In this document: piece after piece, positions 54,809 to 63,821 of the stretch
How the letters are laid out: each line of letters opens with the position of its first letter
Numbering within the stretch: the stretch's first letter is position 1
Assembly: GCA_020632635.1 (NCBI GenBank)
Contig: JACKFE010000006.1
Coordinates: forward strand, 62,001 to 126,000
From: Nitrospiraceae bacterium
GTDB lineage: Bacteria; Nitrospirota; Nitrospiria; Nitrospirales; UBA8639
Length of the DNA: 64,000 nt
Direction: 5' to 3'
Made by a program: the position numbers and the translations under genes
Notes under the pieces: model-generated
Database searches by the model: none
What the model saw: the letters and a program-made list of their open reading frames with translations, nothing else
Told to the model about the DNA's origin: nothing

Positions 54809-55053
54809 TTATATTTCCATCAAATGCATGATCGTCGATTTGGCATGCAAGATAGCCACATCAGCATGTCCGGCTTTTCCATGGACAATCGCATCCCCTC
54901 ATTCTGCAATCCCGGCATCCAGGTGAGGACTCTGTGAATCCTGCTTGGCGGCAGTAGCATGTTGAAGCGTCCCTCCGCATGGGTCACAAGAGCATCTGCA
55001 TCCCCCATTCCCACATAATCAGCGGCCTCATGGGCATGCGTGATGGCTTCACT
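54809..55053 (-). pseudogene. smbP: SmbP-like small metal-binding protein, broken by frameshift and stop
   Basis: Translated on the minus strand, EAITHAHEAADYVGMGDADALVTHAEG is readable in one frame (given in parts: EAITHAHEAADY, then ALVTHAEG); after a shift at about 54971-54973 the text resumes in the next frame as LQHATAAKQDSQSPHLDAGIAE, an in-frame TGA at 54899-54901, then HGKAGHADVAILHAKS and HLMEI before the natural stop. The repeated H-A-E / K-A-G-H-A-D-V-A pattern is that of SmbP, the His-rich helical copper-binding protein of nitrifiers. The start is also lost, so this is a dead gene. Confidence 0.8.
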
Positions 55054-55105
55054 AGAAAATCCAACCAATCGACCATTCCTGTTTCGAGATAGAGCCAGCG
55101 AAGAC

Positions 55106-55498
55106 TTATGACTGGTAAGATTCAAGGGCACGACTGACAAGGGCCGCAAGATCAGCAAAGTCGTAAGGTTTATCAAGAACCGCAAATGCTCCCAATTGCC
55201 AGGCTTGTTCTGACACCTCGGGGACTAAATTTCCGGAGTAGAGAATCACTGGCAAGGTCTGAAGCAAGGGTTGCTGTTTCAGTTGCTGCAGAAATTCCAT
55301 TCCTGTCATTACTGGCATGCGATTATCGGAAATGACCAAGTGCACATCAGAATGTGTGGCCAAAAATTTCAGAGCCGCTGCCCCATGGTCGACTTCTTCA
55401 CAATCATATCCCTGATGCTCAAGGTATAACTTCAAGGCCTTCCGCGCCATCTCATGATCATCAACTAATAGAATCTTTTTCTTCTGGCCAGACATCAT
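55106..55498 (-). CDS. single-domain response regulator (CheY-like)
   Basis: 130 residues, receiver domain only. Acidic pocket KKILLVDDHE, phospho-acceptor Asp in LVISDNRMP (about residue 57), switch Ser in LYSGN and Lys in VLDKPYD. No output domain, so it acts by protein contact, like CheY or Spo0F. No histidine kinase lies nearby. A second ATG two codons on is possible. It lies just upstream of the smbP remnant in the same direction. Confidence 0.92.
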   Translation of the reverse strand: MMSGQKKKILLVDDHEMARKALKLYLEHQGYDCEEVDHGAAALKFLATHSDVHLVISDNRMPVMTGMEFLQQLKQQPLLQTLPVILYSGNLVPEVSEQAWQLGAFAVLDKPYDFADLAALVSRALESYQS

Positions 55499-55655
55499 TC
55501 AAAACTAAAGGAACACCAGTGTTCACAAGGGTTTTATGGATTATGAGTGTACCATGACCTGACAACATGGCGCAAAATTTCCGCCGAAAAATCGAGCGGT
55601 TCTCCTCGCCCACTCACCACATAATGGAGAAGCCACTCCCCTCACGGATCCAAAG

Positions 55656-56855
55656 TCACTCGGCATGCAAGGCCTCAACCGGATCAATGCGGACAGCCCG
55701 ACGCGCCGGCGCCACCCCGGACAATAATCCCGATCCCATAGAGACCAATACGCCCAAGACTAAATACTGTTCGTCGATCAACACAGGAAGCCCAGGAAGT
55801 ATCAGCGTCAAAACCCAAACACCCACAATCCCTGCCATCACGCCCACGCCTCCCCCCATGGCAGACAATATCACGGACTCTACGAGGAAGACGGAAAAAA
55901 TTTGGTGCGATCGAGCCCCAAGAGCTCGTAATAATCCAATTTCCGGAATACGCTCTCCCACGGAGATCCACATCATCGTCAACACACCAATCGCTCCAAC
56001 AACCAGAGAAATTCCGGCAATCCCAGCAGCGGCCAGTGTCACCACCCGCATAATCTCATCTAACGAATCCAGCATGGCCGCTTGGGTCGTGATTGTAAAA
56101 TCTTCTGTTCCATGATGGCGGCTGATTAAGACTCGACGCACGTCCTCAACCACCCGTTCGGCCAGCCCCGCCGATTGATAGGCCACATCCACTTCCATTA
56201 ATTCATCCACATTAAACATCCGCATGGCATTGGCTACCGGGACATACACCGCATCATCAAGATCGTATCCAAGAATTTGCCCTTTGGGTTCCATCACGCC
56301 AATGACGCGAAACCGGTATCCAGCAACTCGCACAATTTCCCCGAGAGGATTGCGATCGGCAAAGAGCTCACGCTTCATTTTCGGGCCCAAAACCGTGACG
56401 GACGTGGCGCGATCCAAATCCCCCGCTGGTAAAAATTCACCTTGGCCCACTGTGAACCGCCACACCACAGGCATATCAGCCGTCACCCCCAAAATATTCA
56501 CACTCCGTCCACGACCATTTCCCTCAACCCTCCCCATTCCCATAGCCATCGGCACAACCGCCTCGACACCGGGAAGCCGACGCAAGACTTCCGCATCCGC
56601 TAAAGTTAACTTGTGCGTCGTGCCCCCTAAGATCCCCGGGATGCCCAGCGTTTTGGTCTTCCCTGGATTGATCGCCAGAATATTGGTGCCAAACTGGGTA
56701 AATTGTGCGAGTACATAACTGCGCGTTCCCTCTCCGATGGCGGTCAACAGAATCACCGCTCCCACACCAATTGCAATACCAATCAATGAGAGCATCGAGC
56801 GTAAGCGATGCGCCCAAACTGCCCCGCCCGCAAATCGGATGAGATCAAGGACCAT
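55656..56855 (-). CDS. ABC transporter permease, FtsX/MacB type (second of two)
   Basis: About 399 residues. N-terminal helix LRSMLSLIGIAIGVGAVILLTAIGEG, a periplasmic domain starting LAQFTQFGTNILAINPG, and three C-terminal helices with IPEIGLLRALGARSHQI, the FtsX coupling motif. Part of a MacAB-like exporter. Six bases separate it from the first permease. The ATG used falls after that gene's stop; a longer frame overlaps it and is rejected. Confidence 0.88.
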   Translation of the reverse strand: MVLDLIRFAGGAVWAHRLRSMLSLIGIAIGVGAVILLTAIGEGTRSYVLAQFTQFGTNILAINPGKTKTLGIPGILGGTTHKLTLADAEVLRRLPGVEAVVPMAMGMGRVEGNGRGRSVNILGVTADMPVVWRFTVGQGEFLPAGDLDRATSVTVLGPKMKRELFADRNPLGEIVRVAGYRFRVIGVMEPKGQILGYDLDDAVYVPVANAMRMFNVDELMEVDVAYQSAGLAERVVEDVRRVLISRHHGTEDFTITTQAAMLDSLDEIMRVVTLAAAGIAGISLVVGAIGVLTMMWISVGERIPEIGLLRALGARSHQIFSVFLVESVILSAMGGGVGVMAGIVGVWVLTLILPGLPVLIDEQYLVLGVLVSMGSGLLSGVAPARRAVRIDPVEALHAE

Positions 56856-56860
56856 GAGGA

Positions 56861-58060
56861 TTACCGCCGTTGCAATGCCAGAATAGGGTCCAATTTCGCC
56901 GCCCGTTGAGCGGGCATGACACCAAAGAGTCCTCCCATGACCAGAGCAAGCCCTAGTGCCGCCCACATGGCCCAAGCGGGAGGATCCGCCGGGATAGCCG
57001 GAAATCCCCAGACCACGGCTTTCACCAACCCAACCCCTAACCCAAGGCCAACAAGTCCGCCAATACCTGCCAACAAGATAGCCTCCAGCAAAAACAGCCC
57101 ACGAATATGTCCCTGGGTCGCACCTAATGCACGCAGAAGCCCGATCTCTTCCGTCCGCTCTGAGACCGTCACCAACATGACATTCATGACCCCAATCCCC
57201 GCCACAGATAGGGAAATAGCCCCAATCGCCACAAGCACCAACGTCAAGGTCTGCAGAATCCCGGAAAACGTCGAAATGACCGCCTTTTGCGTGATGCAGG
57301 TCACATCTTCCTCATTATGCCGCTCAGTCAAAATGGCCAGCGCCTCATCACAAGTCCGATTCAAATCTCTGGGTGACCGCACCTTTATCAGAATGCGATA
57401 GAGCGAAGAACGATTAAACATTTTCAAACCGGTCGCTACCGGGACAATCGCCACCTCATCCATCTTAATTCCTAGCTGGGTGCCGATTTCCGCCAAAACG
57501 CCAATGACACGCATGCGCCATTCACCGACCCGAACGACTTGTCCCAGGGGACTCTGCCCCGGGAATAATTCTCGCGCCACCGTATGCCCTAACACCACAA
57601 CCGCCGCACCACGTTCCACATCCCCGTTCGGCAAAAACAGTCCCTGCGCCACATGCAGCTCCCGCGCGTTCAAAAAGTCAGCAATACTTCCGACAACCGC
57701 CACCTGTCGCCGTCGCTCGCCATGGCTCACGGTCTCCGTTCCCATGGAAACCGGGACAATATACTGAGCGGAATGAATTTCCCGCCGAAGCGCTAACAAA
57801 TCCTGTAGAGTAAGATCATTGGGTACACCGCCGATGCCGGGCATGGCCCCAGTGGTTTCGGTTTTTCCCGGAAGAATCGACAGGAGATTGCTGCCGATCG
57901 AAGTAAACTCTTGAATCACATATTGGCGCGCGCCCTCCCCTAATGCGGTCAACGTCACGACCGCGGCAATGCCAACCGACACGCCCACCACGCACAGGGC
58001 CGTTCGCAATCGGTTGCCAGCCAACGCCAACCCCGCGAGTCTCATCATATCCCATAGCAT
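56861..58060 (-). CDS. ABC transporter permease, FtsX/MacB type (first of two)
   Basis: About 399 residues with the same plan as its neighbour: LRTALCVVGVSVGIAAVVTLTALGEG, periplasmic domain from IQEFTSIGSNLLSILPG, and ERTEEIGLLRALGATQGHI before the last helices. The two permeases are clear paralogues. The ATG with GAGGG eight bases upstream is used; another ATG 33 bases upstream lacks a site. The ATPase gene ends just before. Confidence 0.88.
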   Translation of the reverse strand: MLWDMMRLAGLALAGNRLRTALCVVGVSVGIAAVVTLTALGEGARQYVIQEFTSIGSNLLSILPGKTETTGAMPGIGGVPNDLTLQDLLALRREIHSAQYIVPVSMGTETVSHGERRRQVAVVGSIADFLNARELHVAQGLFLPNGDVERGAAVVVLGHTVARELFPGQSPLGQVVRVGEWRMRVIGVLAEIGTQLGIKMDEVAIVPVATGLKMFNRSSLYRILIKVRSPRDLNRTCDEALAILTERHNEEDVTCITQKAVISTFSGILQTLTLVLVAIGAISLSVAGIGVMNVMLVTVSERTEEIGLLRALGATQGHIRGLFLLEAILLAGIGGLVGLGLGVGLVKAVVWGFPAIPADPPAWAMWAALGLALVMGGLFGVMPAQRAAKLDPILALQRR

Positions 58061-58096
58061 GGCTGCCCTCTTGAAACCCGACTCCTCAATCATGAT

Positions 58097-58804
58097 TCAG
58101 GAGAACGGCATTCCACGATCAGACAATTCTTGCCCCTTCAACCGATTCACAATCTGGCCATCAGTCAGCACGATCACCCGGTTGGCTCTTCGCGCGACAT
58201 TCGGATCATGCGTTACCACAATTAACGTGAGTCCCTTTACGTTCAACGACTCCAAGAGTTCCATGATTTGATGACCGGAATGAGTATCCAAATTGCCGGT
58301 CGGCTCGTCGGCCAACAGTAAGGAAGGCTGCATTATAATGGCTCGGGCAATGACCACGCGTTGCCGTTGTCCCACAGACAGTTGATTGGGGCGATGCCCA
58401 GCCCGATCGGTGAGCCCTACAGCCTCAAGCGCCGCTTCAGCTCGCCTTCGGCGCTCGGAGGCGGGAATTCCGGCAAACACCATGGGCAACGCCACATTGT
58501 CTAACGCCGTCAGGCGTGGAACCAGATGAAACGACTGAAAAATGAAGCCGATTTGTTGTTGACGAACCCGGCTCAACGCCTGATCGTCCAACTGACTAAC
58601 GTCCTCGCCGTTGAAGATATAGGCCCCAGCACTTGGACGGAGCAAACACCCGATAACATTCAGCAAGGTGGATTTGCCAGAACCAGAAGGCCCGACGATC
58701 GCGACATAGTCTCCGGTTTCGAACGTCTCACTGGCATCCTTCAAAGCATAAATCGGCTGTCCGCCAACCTCAAATATTTTGGAAATATGTTGAAGTTCAA
58801 TCAC
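58097..58804 (-). CDS. ABC transporter ATP-binding protein (MacB/LolD type)
   Basis: 235 residues: Walker A GPSGSGKST, Q-loop FIFQSFHLV, signature LSVGQRQR (Val in place of the usual Gly at its third position), Walker B LLLADEP and the His of VTHD. ALKDASETFETGDY and the order with the two FtsX permeases point to a MacB/LolCDE-type exporter. A GTGA overlap couples it to the adaptor gene. Confidence 0.9.
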   Translation of the reverse strand: MIELQHISKIFEVGGQPIYALKDASETFETGDYVAIVGPSGSGKSTLLNVIGCLLRPSAGAYIFNGEDVSQLDDQALSRVRQQQIGFIFQSFHLVPRLTALDNVALPMVFAGIPASERRRRAEAALEAVGLTDRAGHRPNQLSVGQRQRVVIARAIIMQPSLLLADEPTGNLDTHSGHQIMELLESLNVKGLTLIVVTHDPNVARRANRVIVLTDGQIVNRLKGQELSDRGMPFS

Positions 58805-59955
58805 CGCGAACCTGGAGGTGGGCGCACCACCACTCGGAGACCGTCCACCAATCCCTCCTCATCCAAGGACGACACGATCAGATCCCCCTCTGAGACCCCA
58901 CCAAGAATTTCGACAAAATCCCAGTTTTTTAAACCGACGTCGAGAGCCCGTGTCCTTAACGTTTCATGCTCCACGACAAAGACCGTACTCCCTTCGAATA
59001 GCGCTGCAGCGGGAACCCGCAACACATCGTCTTTTACTGAAAGAATCACCTCGACGTCGGCGGAAGTACCCGGGAGGAGCATGGAAGCAAAGGCTTCATC
59101 CTCCAGTTCCACTTCAATTTCCACTGTCCGGTTTTGCTCTTCCACATCCAGCACATAGGGCGCAATATGATGCACATGCCCTTTATAAGCCTGACCGGGA
59201 AACGGATCGAGAGTCACGCGAACCGGCTGATTTTCCAGAATTCTGGCAGAATCAACTTCATCCATAGGAGCACTGATATAAATTGAAGAAGGATCAATCA
59301 AATCAAGGACGGGTGGGACGGGAAGCGCCGGGGGGGAAGGCGTCGTCCACTCACCCACTTCAATATCCAGCTCCGCCACCACTCCATCAAATGGAGCCTG
59401 AAGCACCGTTTTAGCCAAAACGGCCTTGGCCTCGGTGATGGCCGATCGAGCCCTGGCAATTTCCGCTTCCGATTGTTTGCAGGATACGCGCGTGGTCTGC
59501 GCGGTGTTTTCATAATTATCCAGCAAGTCTGTCGACACCAACTCCCGTTCTTTTAATTGTTGATACCGAAGAAATTCACGTTGTGCGCGAGCGGCCTCCA
59601 GACAAACTCGTTCCCGTCTCACCTGAACGACGGCCAACTCCCGTTCTGACATCTGAACCGCCGCCCGTTGACTCTCATCATGCAACCGAAGCAGCACATC
59701 CCCCCGATGCACCCGCGCCCCTTTTCTGAAAGGAATCTCAGCCACCCGCCCCCCGATTTCAGGAGATAATTTGGCCCGTTGCCGAGCCTTCACTGTACCA
59801 GCCCGGGAGTTGGTAATCGTTTCCTCCACCCGTCCTCGATCAACCGTTACCACCGACACTGACAAGGGGGCAGGCGCAAAGACCCGCACCTTCAAATAGA
59901 ACATGATCCCGAGTACCCCTAAGAGCACCCCACCCCGAATAAGCCACCGTTTCAT
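58801..59955 (-). CDS. periplasmic adaptor of MacA/HlyD type
   Basis: About 384 residues. Membrane anchor at the N-terminus (GGVLLGVLGIMFYLKV), then a barrel-sandwich domain with RQRAKLSPEIGGRVAEI and APFDGVVAELDIEVGEW halves, an alpha-helical hairpin between (about residues 105-200), and membrane-proximal domains (VDSARILENQPVRVTLDPFPGQAYKG, cited in parts). It links the ABC permeases to an outer-membrane channel not present here. The ATG after a long 5' open frame is used. Confidence 0.9.
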   Translation of the reverse strand: MKRWLIRGGVLLGVLGIMFYLKVRVFAPAPLSVSVVTVDRGRVEETITNSRAGTVKARQRAKLSPEIGGRVAEIPFRKGARVHRGDVLLRLHDESQRAAVQMSERELAVVQVRRERVCLEAARAQREFLRYQQLKERELVSTDLLDNYENTAQTTRVSCKQSEAEIARARSAITEAKAVLAKTVLQAPFDGVVAELDIEVGEWTTPSPPALPVPPVLDLIDPSSIYISAPMDEVDSARILENQPVRVTLDPFPGQAYKGHVHHIAPYVLDVEEQNRTVEIEVELEDEAFASMLLPGTSADVEVILSVKDDVLRVPAAALFEGSTVFVVEHETLRTRALDVGLKNWDFVEILGGVSEGDLIVSSLDEEGLVDGLRVVVRPPPGSR

Positions 59956-60271
59956 GGATCGAAGTGTACCACAGGCAAGAGAAGAGATACGGGAACAATC
60001 AGGAAATTTTTGACCGAAAAAATCCGTCGGCAAATCGCCAGTGAGGAATTTCTCCACATACACTCCTTCTGATGAACATCGCTTTCAGCGGAAAATGTGA
60101 AGAAGGCAATTATCTGCATTCACGAAATGATAAAATACAGAAAGACGGTAGCTTTCTTCTTCACAATCAAGGAGGAGAGGGCAAGTCGTGATTCAGCCGA
60201 CGATCTCGGGCATTCAGGCTAAATCCACGAAGAGTCTGGGTACAGACTCATCCAGGTAAGGAGGGATTGTT
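59956..60271. other. divergent intergenic region, promoter-like signals only
   Basis: Lies between the exporter operon and the CBS gene. An ATGATAAAATAC segment near 60127 resembles a -10 region for the CBS gene, and GGAGGAGAGG at 60171-60180 resembles a ribosome-binding site without a long frame after it. Nothing else seen. Confidence 0.35.
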
Positions 60272-60688
60272 ATGCCAAATCTAATGGAAGTCATGAGACA
60301 CGAAGTTAAAGCGGTGCCACACACGTCCCCAATTAGTGAAGCCGCGCAACAGATGAAGATATGGCGAGTCAGCGCGCTCCTCGTCAAACACAATCACGAC
60401 TTCGTGGGAATCATTACGGATACCGACATTGTCAGAAAGGGAGTGGCCGAAACCAAGGATTTATCGGGTATAACCGTCGCCAGCATTATGACGACGCCAT
60501 TTATTACGATTGATTCTCAACACAGTCCACGCGAAGCCCAACAGATAATGGCCGATTCGGGTGTCCGTCATTTGGTCGTCCGTCAGGGACAAGCCATTAC
60601 CGGTATTGTCTCAATGAGGGATCTCCTGGTTTTTTCTCAGCATGCCGGAGAGGCAAAATATGCCGAACCCAAAATCGGGGTAGACTAA
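60272..60688 (+). CDS. CBS-pair domain protein
   Basis: 138 residues, made almost entirely of two CBS domains (about 10-60 and 75-130): VKAVPHTSPISEAAQQMK, VGIITDTDIVRKG, then FITIDSQHSPREAQQIM and ITGIVSMRDLLVF. Such pairs bind adenosine nucleotides and report energy state; the target is unknown. GTAAGGAGGG lies 6 bases before the ATG. A terminator follows. Confidence 0.92.
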   Translation: MPNLMEVMRHEVKAVPHTSPISEAAQQMKIWRVSALLVKHNHDFVGIITDTDIVRKGVAETKDLSGITVASIMTTPFITIDSQHSPREAQQIMADSGVRHLVVRQGQAITGIVSMRDLLVFSQHAGEAKYAEPKIGVD

Positions 60689-60738
60689 TCGCAGGACTCG
60701 GGAAAATCAGATGCGTTTCTTAAGGATTGAAACGCCCT

Positions 60739-60773
60739 AAAAAAAACCCCAAGAGCCGTGGAGGCTCTTGGGG
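60739..60773. terminator. bidirectional intrinsic terminator between the CBS and helicase genes
   Basis: CCCCAAGAGCC/GGCTCTTGGGG stem around a 5-base loop. On the minus strand it is followed by eight T residues, which ends the convergent helicase gene; on the plus strand the tail is T-poor. Confidence 0.85.
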
Positions 60774-60829
60774 TCGCCTTTCCTCAACCTCCCAGCGGCT
60801 GAGGAGCAAGACCATCTTTTCCAACAATT

Positions 60830-62152
60830 CTAAAACGTATACGAGGATGGCCGCGGTCCGCGTCCCGACTGATTTCGCCGTGGGCGATCAGGCCTGGCAC
60901 CCACGCTGGGGCCGTTGCCATTCCCATTACCAAATCCAGGCCGATTGGGCCGTGGTCCCCTTGGACCATTGCCGTTGGCTCCCTGAGGACGAGGCGTCCG
61001 GGTAGCAGCATGACTCACCGCAGGTGGACGGCTCCCAGGAGCACAGGGCACCGGCTTCCCGAGCAATCGCTCGATCGCTCGCAACGACCGGATATCCTCT
61101 TCCGTCACAAAACTAGTGGCTCCGCCCGTAGCTTTCATCCTAGCGGTGCGACCAATCCGATGGACATAATCTTCCGGGACATTCGGTAAGTCATAATTAA
61201 TCACGTGGCGGATATTGTCGACATCCAACCCACGAGCTGCAATATCGGTGGCCACAAGGATTTGAAAACGCCCCCGCCGGAACCCTTCCAAGGCATTTCG
61301 ACGTTGAGTCAATCGACGCCCCGCATGCATTACCGCCACGCGATGGCCGATTTTCTCCAACGTTTCCCCAATACGATCGGCCCGATGTTTCGTGCGCGTA
61401 AACACCAGGACCGATTCCTTATTTTCTTTGAGTAAGGAAATCAATAACGGAGTCTTATCAGAGGACACCGTATGATGAATGGTATGAGTCACCCCTTCTG
61501 CCGGTGTGGCCGATTTTGAAACCAACGCTTTCACGGGATCTTTTAACGACATTCTGGCCAAGTCACCCAGATTATCCGGCATGGTCGCCGAAAATAGCAG
61601 TGTTTGCCGTACCAGCGGCAACGCTTCAATGATCTGATTCAATTGAGGCGCAAAACCCATATCCAACATCCGATCCGCTTCATCCAATACGACGATCTGC
61701 AACTTTGTGAAGTTCACGGTGCCCTGCCACATATGATCCAGTAACCGACCAGGGGTGGCCACGAGAATATCCGGACGTTGCCGTAATCCACGGATCTGAG
61801 CCTGCATATCATCGCCACCCACCACGGTCGTGCCGAAAATTCCACGAGCCCGCCCGAACTTGGTCAGCGTGGCTTGAATTTGAAAAGCTAATTCCCGAGT
61901 TGGGGCCAGAATTAACCCTCGTGGCGCCGATTTGGGACCATCAGCCAACCGTTCAATCATGGGGATGACAAACGCGGCGGTTTTCCCCGTTCCGGTTTGC
62001 GCACAACCCAGAACATCCTTACCAGCCAGAGCCGGAGGAATCGCCTGTTGCTGAATAGGGGTAGGTTCCACGAATCCCCCTTTTTCCAAAGCCTGAACGA
62101 GGCTATCGGACACACCAAGAGCACTAAACTGAGATAACACAGTTGAAGACAT
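60830..62152 (-). CDS. rhlE: DEAD-box ATP-dependent RNA helicase (RhlE-like)
   Basis: 440 residues. Motifs in order: Q motif PTPIQQQAIP, I AQTGTGKT, Ia PTRELA, II DEAD, III SAT, V DIAARGLD and VI HRIGRTAR. The last 75 residues are rich in Arg, Gly, Asn and Pro (GNGNGPSVGARPDRPRR), an RNA-binding tail. Length and tail fit RhlE; csp and RRM proteins in the window would be functional partners in RNA remodelling. Confidence 0.93.
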   Translation of the reverse strand: MSSTVLSQFSALGVSDSLVQALEKGGFVEPTPIQQQAIPPALAGKDVLGCAQTGTGKTAAFVIPMIERLADGPKSAPRGLILAPTRELAFQIQATLTKFGRARGIFGTTVVGGDDMQAQIRGLRQRPDILVATPGRLLDHMWQGTVNFTKLQIVVLDEADRMLDMGFAPQLNQIIEALPLVRQTLLFSATMPDNLGDLARMSLKDPVKALVSKSATPAEGVTHTIHHTVSSDKTPLLISLLKENKESVLVFTRTKHRADRIGETLEKIGHRVAVMHAGRRLTQRRNALEGFRRGRFQILVATDIAARGLDVDNIRHVINYDLPNVPEDYVHRIGRTARMKATGGATSFVTEEDIRSLRAIERLLGKPVPCAPGSRPPAVSHAATRTPRPQGANGNGPRGPRPNRPGFGNGNGNGPSVGARPDRPRRNQSGRGPRPSSYTF

Positions 62153-62463
62153 ACTACTTCCTTTTGTTATTGAGATCGTATTGACACGTAGTCAGAAAAC
62201 CGAGGGAGGCAGAAACCAGGGTGGAAAGTCCGCTCCGAGCAGAGTCTGGTCGCGATACGATCGCGGGGCCCGGAGTCTTTTATCCGTTCACGCCGCCGGA
62301 CCGAATCGGTCATGAACAAACCACAGCCTACAGGACATCTCCCCTTCTGTCAATTGAACCGATGCTGAAAACCGGTACCAGAGAGGGCGGGCACGGAAAG
62401 ATTTGTTTCACCTTGATCAGGTATAACGTGCTCTACGCCATATTCCAATAAGGAGTCGTTGCT
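62153..62463. other. divergent intergenic region, no firm feature
   Basis: Lies upstream of the terC gene. It holds GC-rich short repeats (CGCGAT-ACG-ATCGCG near 62251-62265) and an open frame of 76 codons with no ribosome-binding site. No match to the yybP-ykoY manganese riboswitch, which often precedes terC-like genes, was found. Confidence 0.35.
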
Positions 62464-63207
62464 ATGGATTGGTTGATGGATCCTCAGGCCTGGATGGCCC
62501 TGCTGACACTAACTGCCCTGGAAATTGTCCTCGGTATCGACAACATCATTTTCATCTCCATTTTGGCCGGAAAACTTCCCCCCGAAGAGCAATCCAAAGC
62601 CCGTACCGTGGGATTAGCAGTCGCCATGATTACCCGGTTGCTCTTGCTTATGTCTCTCTCATGGTTGATGACGCTCACCACCCCCCTCTTTGCCATACTG
62701 TCACAGACCATCTCAGGCCGAGACCTCATCCTCCTGGCAGGTGGCCTTTTCCTCCTAATCAAAGCCACCTTGGAAATCCATGAGAAGCTGGAAGGGGAAG
62801 AACACCAAGGGGAAACCCGCGGCACGGCCTCATTTGGAGCCATCATCATCCAAATCGCACTACTCGATATTGTCTTTTCCCTGGATTCCGTCATCACGGC
62901 CATCGGCATGGCCAGTCACCTTTGGATCATGACGGTCGCCATCGTCATTGCCGTGGGTGTCATGATGGTGGCGTCTCACTCCATTAGCCGGTTTATCGAC
63001 CAACATCCCACCTTGAAAGTCCTGGCCTTATCATTCTTGTTGATGATCGGCGTCATGCTCATCGGAGAGGGGCTGGAATTTCATATCCCCAAAGGCTACA
63101 TTTACTTTGCCATGGCCTTTTCAGTGTGTGTGGAAATGCTCAATCTCAAGATTCGACGAAAGACCGGTTCACCCATTAAACTGCGTCAGCGATATGTGGA
63201 AGAATAA
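62464..63207 (+). CDS. TerC family integral membrane protein
   Basis: 247 residues with seven hydrophobic segments. The TerC signature LEIVLGIDNIIFISILA is near residue 20, with a second charged stretch in LLDIVFSLDSVITAIGMA near residue 140. Relatives (Alx, MeeF/MeeY) export Mn2+; tellurium resistance is not implied here. AAGGAG lies 9 bases before the ATG. Confidence 0.93.
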   Translation: MDWLMDPQAWMALLTLTALEIVLGIDNIIFISILAGKLPPEEQSKARTVGLAVAMITRLLLLMSLSWLMTLTTPLFAILSQTISGRDLILLAGGLFLLIKATLEIHEKLEGEEHQGETRGTASFGAIIIQIALLDIVFSLDSVITAIGMASHLWIMTVAIVIAVGVMMVASHSISRFIDQHPTLKVLALSFLLMIGVMLIGEGLEFHIPKGYIYFAMAFSVCVEMLNLKIRRKTGSPIKLRQRYVEE

Positions 63208-63326
63208 CAACCTATGCGGTAGACGGCCTTGGGTCCGGCAAGGAGGATGAATCACCATCACCACGCCGGTCAGATTTTTCGCACGATACCTCACGAAGCC
63301 ATGCTCACATCCTGCAAGCACCACTC

Positions 63327-63821
63327 ATGAGTTCTCTATACGATATCACCTGCCAGACGATCACCGGCGAATCACAATCCCTGGGCGATTACCGGGGAAA
63401 GATCTTGCTCATTGTCAATACCGCCAGCCAATGCGGGTTCACCCCTCATTTCAAAGGACTCCAGGCACTCTACCTCAAATATCAGACACAAGGCCTGGAA
63501 GTACTGGGTTTTCCCTGTAACCAATTCGGCAAACAAGATCCCGGCAGCCATGAAGAGATTCTGTCGTTTTGCCAAAATCACTACCAAATTACCTTTCCCA
63601 TGTTTGCTAAAATCGACGTTAATGGGCCCCAGGCCCATCCATTGTTCGAATACCTGAAATCACAAAGTCCGGGTGTCCTGGGCACCGAAGCAATCAAATG
63701 GAATTTCACCAAATTCCTGGTAGATCAGACCGGCGCCGTTCGCCAGCGCTTTGCCCCAACCACGAATCCCAACGCTATCGAGCCGGCAATTCAAGCGTTG
63801 ATCAAACCACCATCGCACTAG
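63327..63821 (+). CDS. glutathione peroxidase-like thiol peroxidase
   Basis: 164 residues: NTASQCGFTPHFKGLQALY with the peroxidatic Cys (not selenocysteine), the resolving-region FPCNQFGKQDPG (Gln, conserved) and KWNFTKFLVDQTG (Trp and Asn). The FPCNQF Cys suggests a thioredoxin-dependent 2-Cys enzyme of the GPx family. Cytoplasmic. The ATG has no strong ribosome-binding site; no upstream alternative is better. Confidence 0.93.
   Translation: MSSLYDITCQTITGESQSLGDYRGKILLIVNTASQCGFTPHFKGLQALYLKYQTQGLEVLGFPCNQFGKQDPGSHEEILSFCQNHYQITFPMFAKIDVNGPQAHPLFEYLKSQSPGVLGTEAIKWNFTKFLVDQTGAVRQRFAPTTNPNAIEPAIQALIKPPSH

Noticed and set aside
54820..55185. 121-codon open frame downstream of the CheY-like gene
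   Set aside because: Only part of the frame is coherent; the rest resembles an SmbP gene in a shifted frame, so a pseudogene explains it better.
62221..62451. 76-codon frame upstream of the terC gene
   Set aside because: No ribosome-binding site, no known family, composition like chance.
62153..62463. yybP-ykoY manganese riboswitch upstream of terC
   Set aside because: Such RNAs often precede terC-like genes, but none of the conserved loops was found here.
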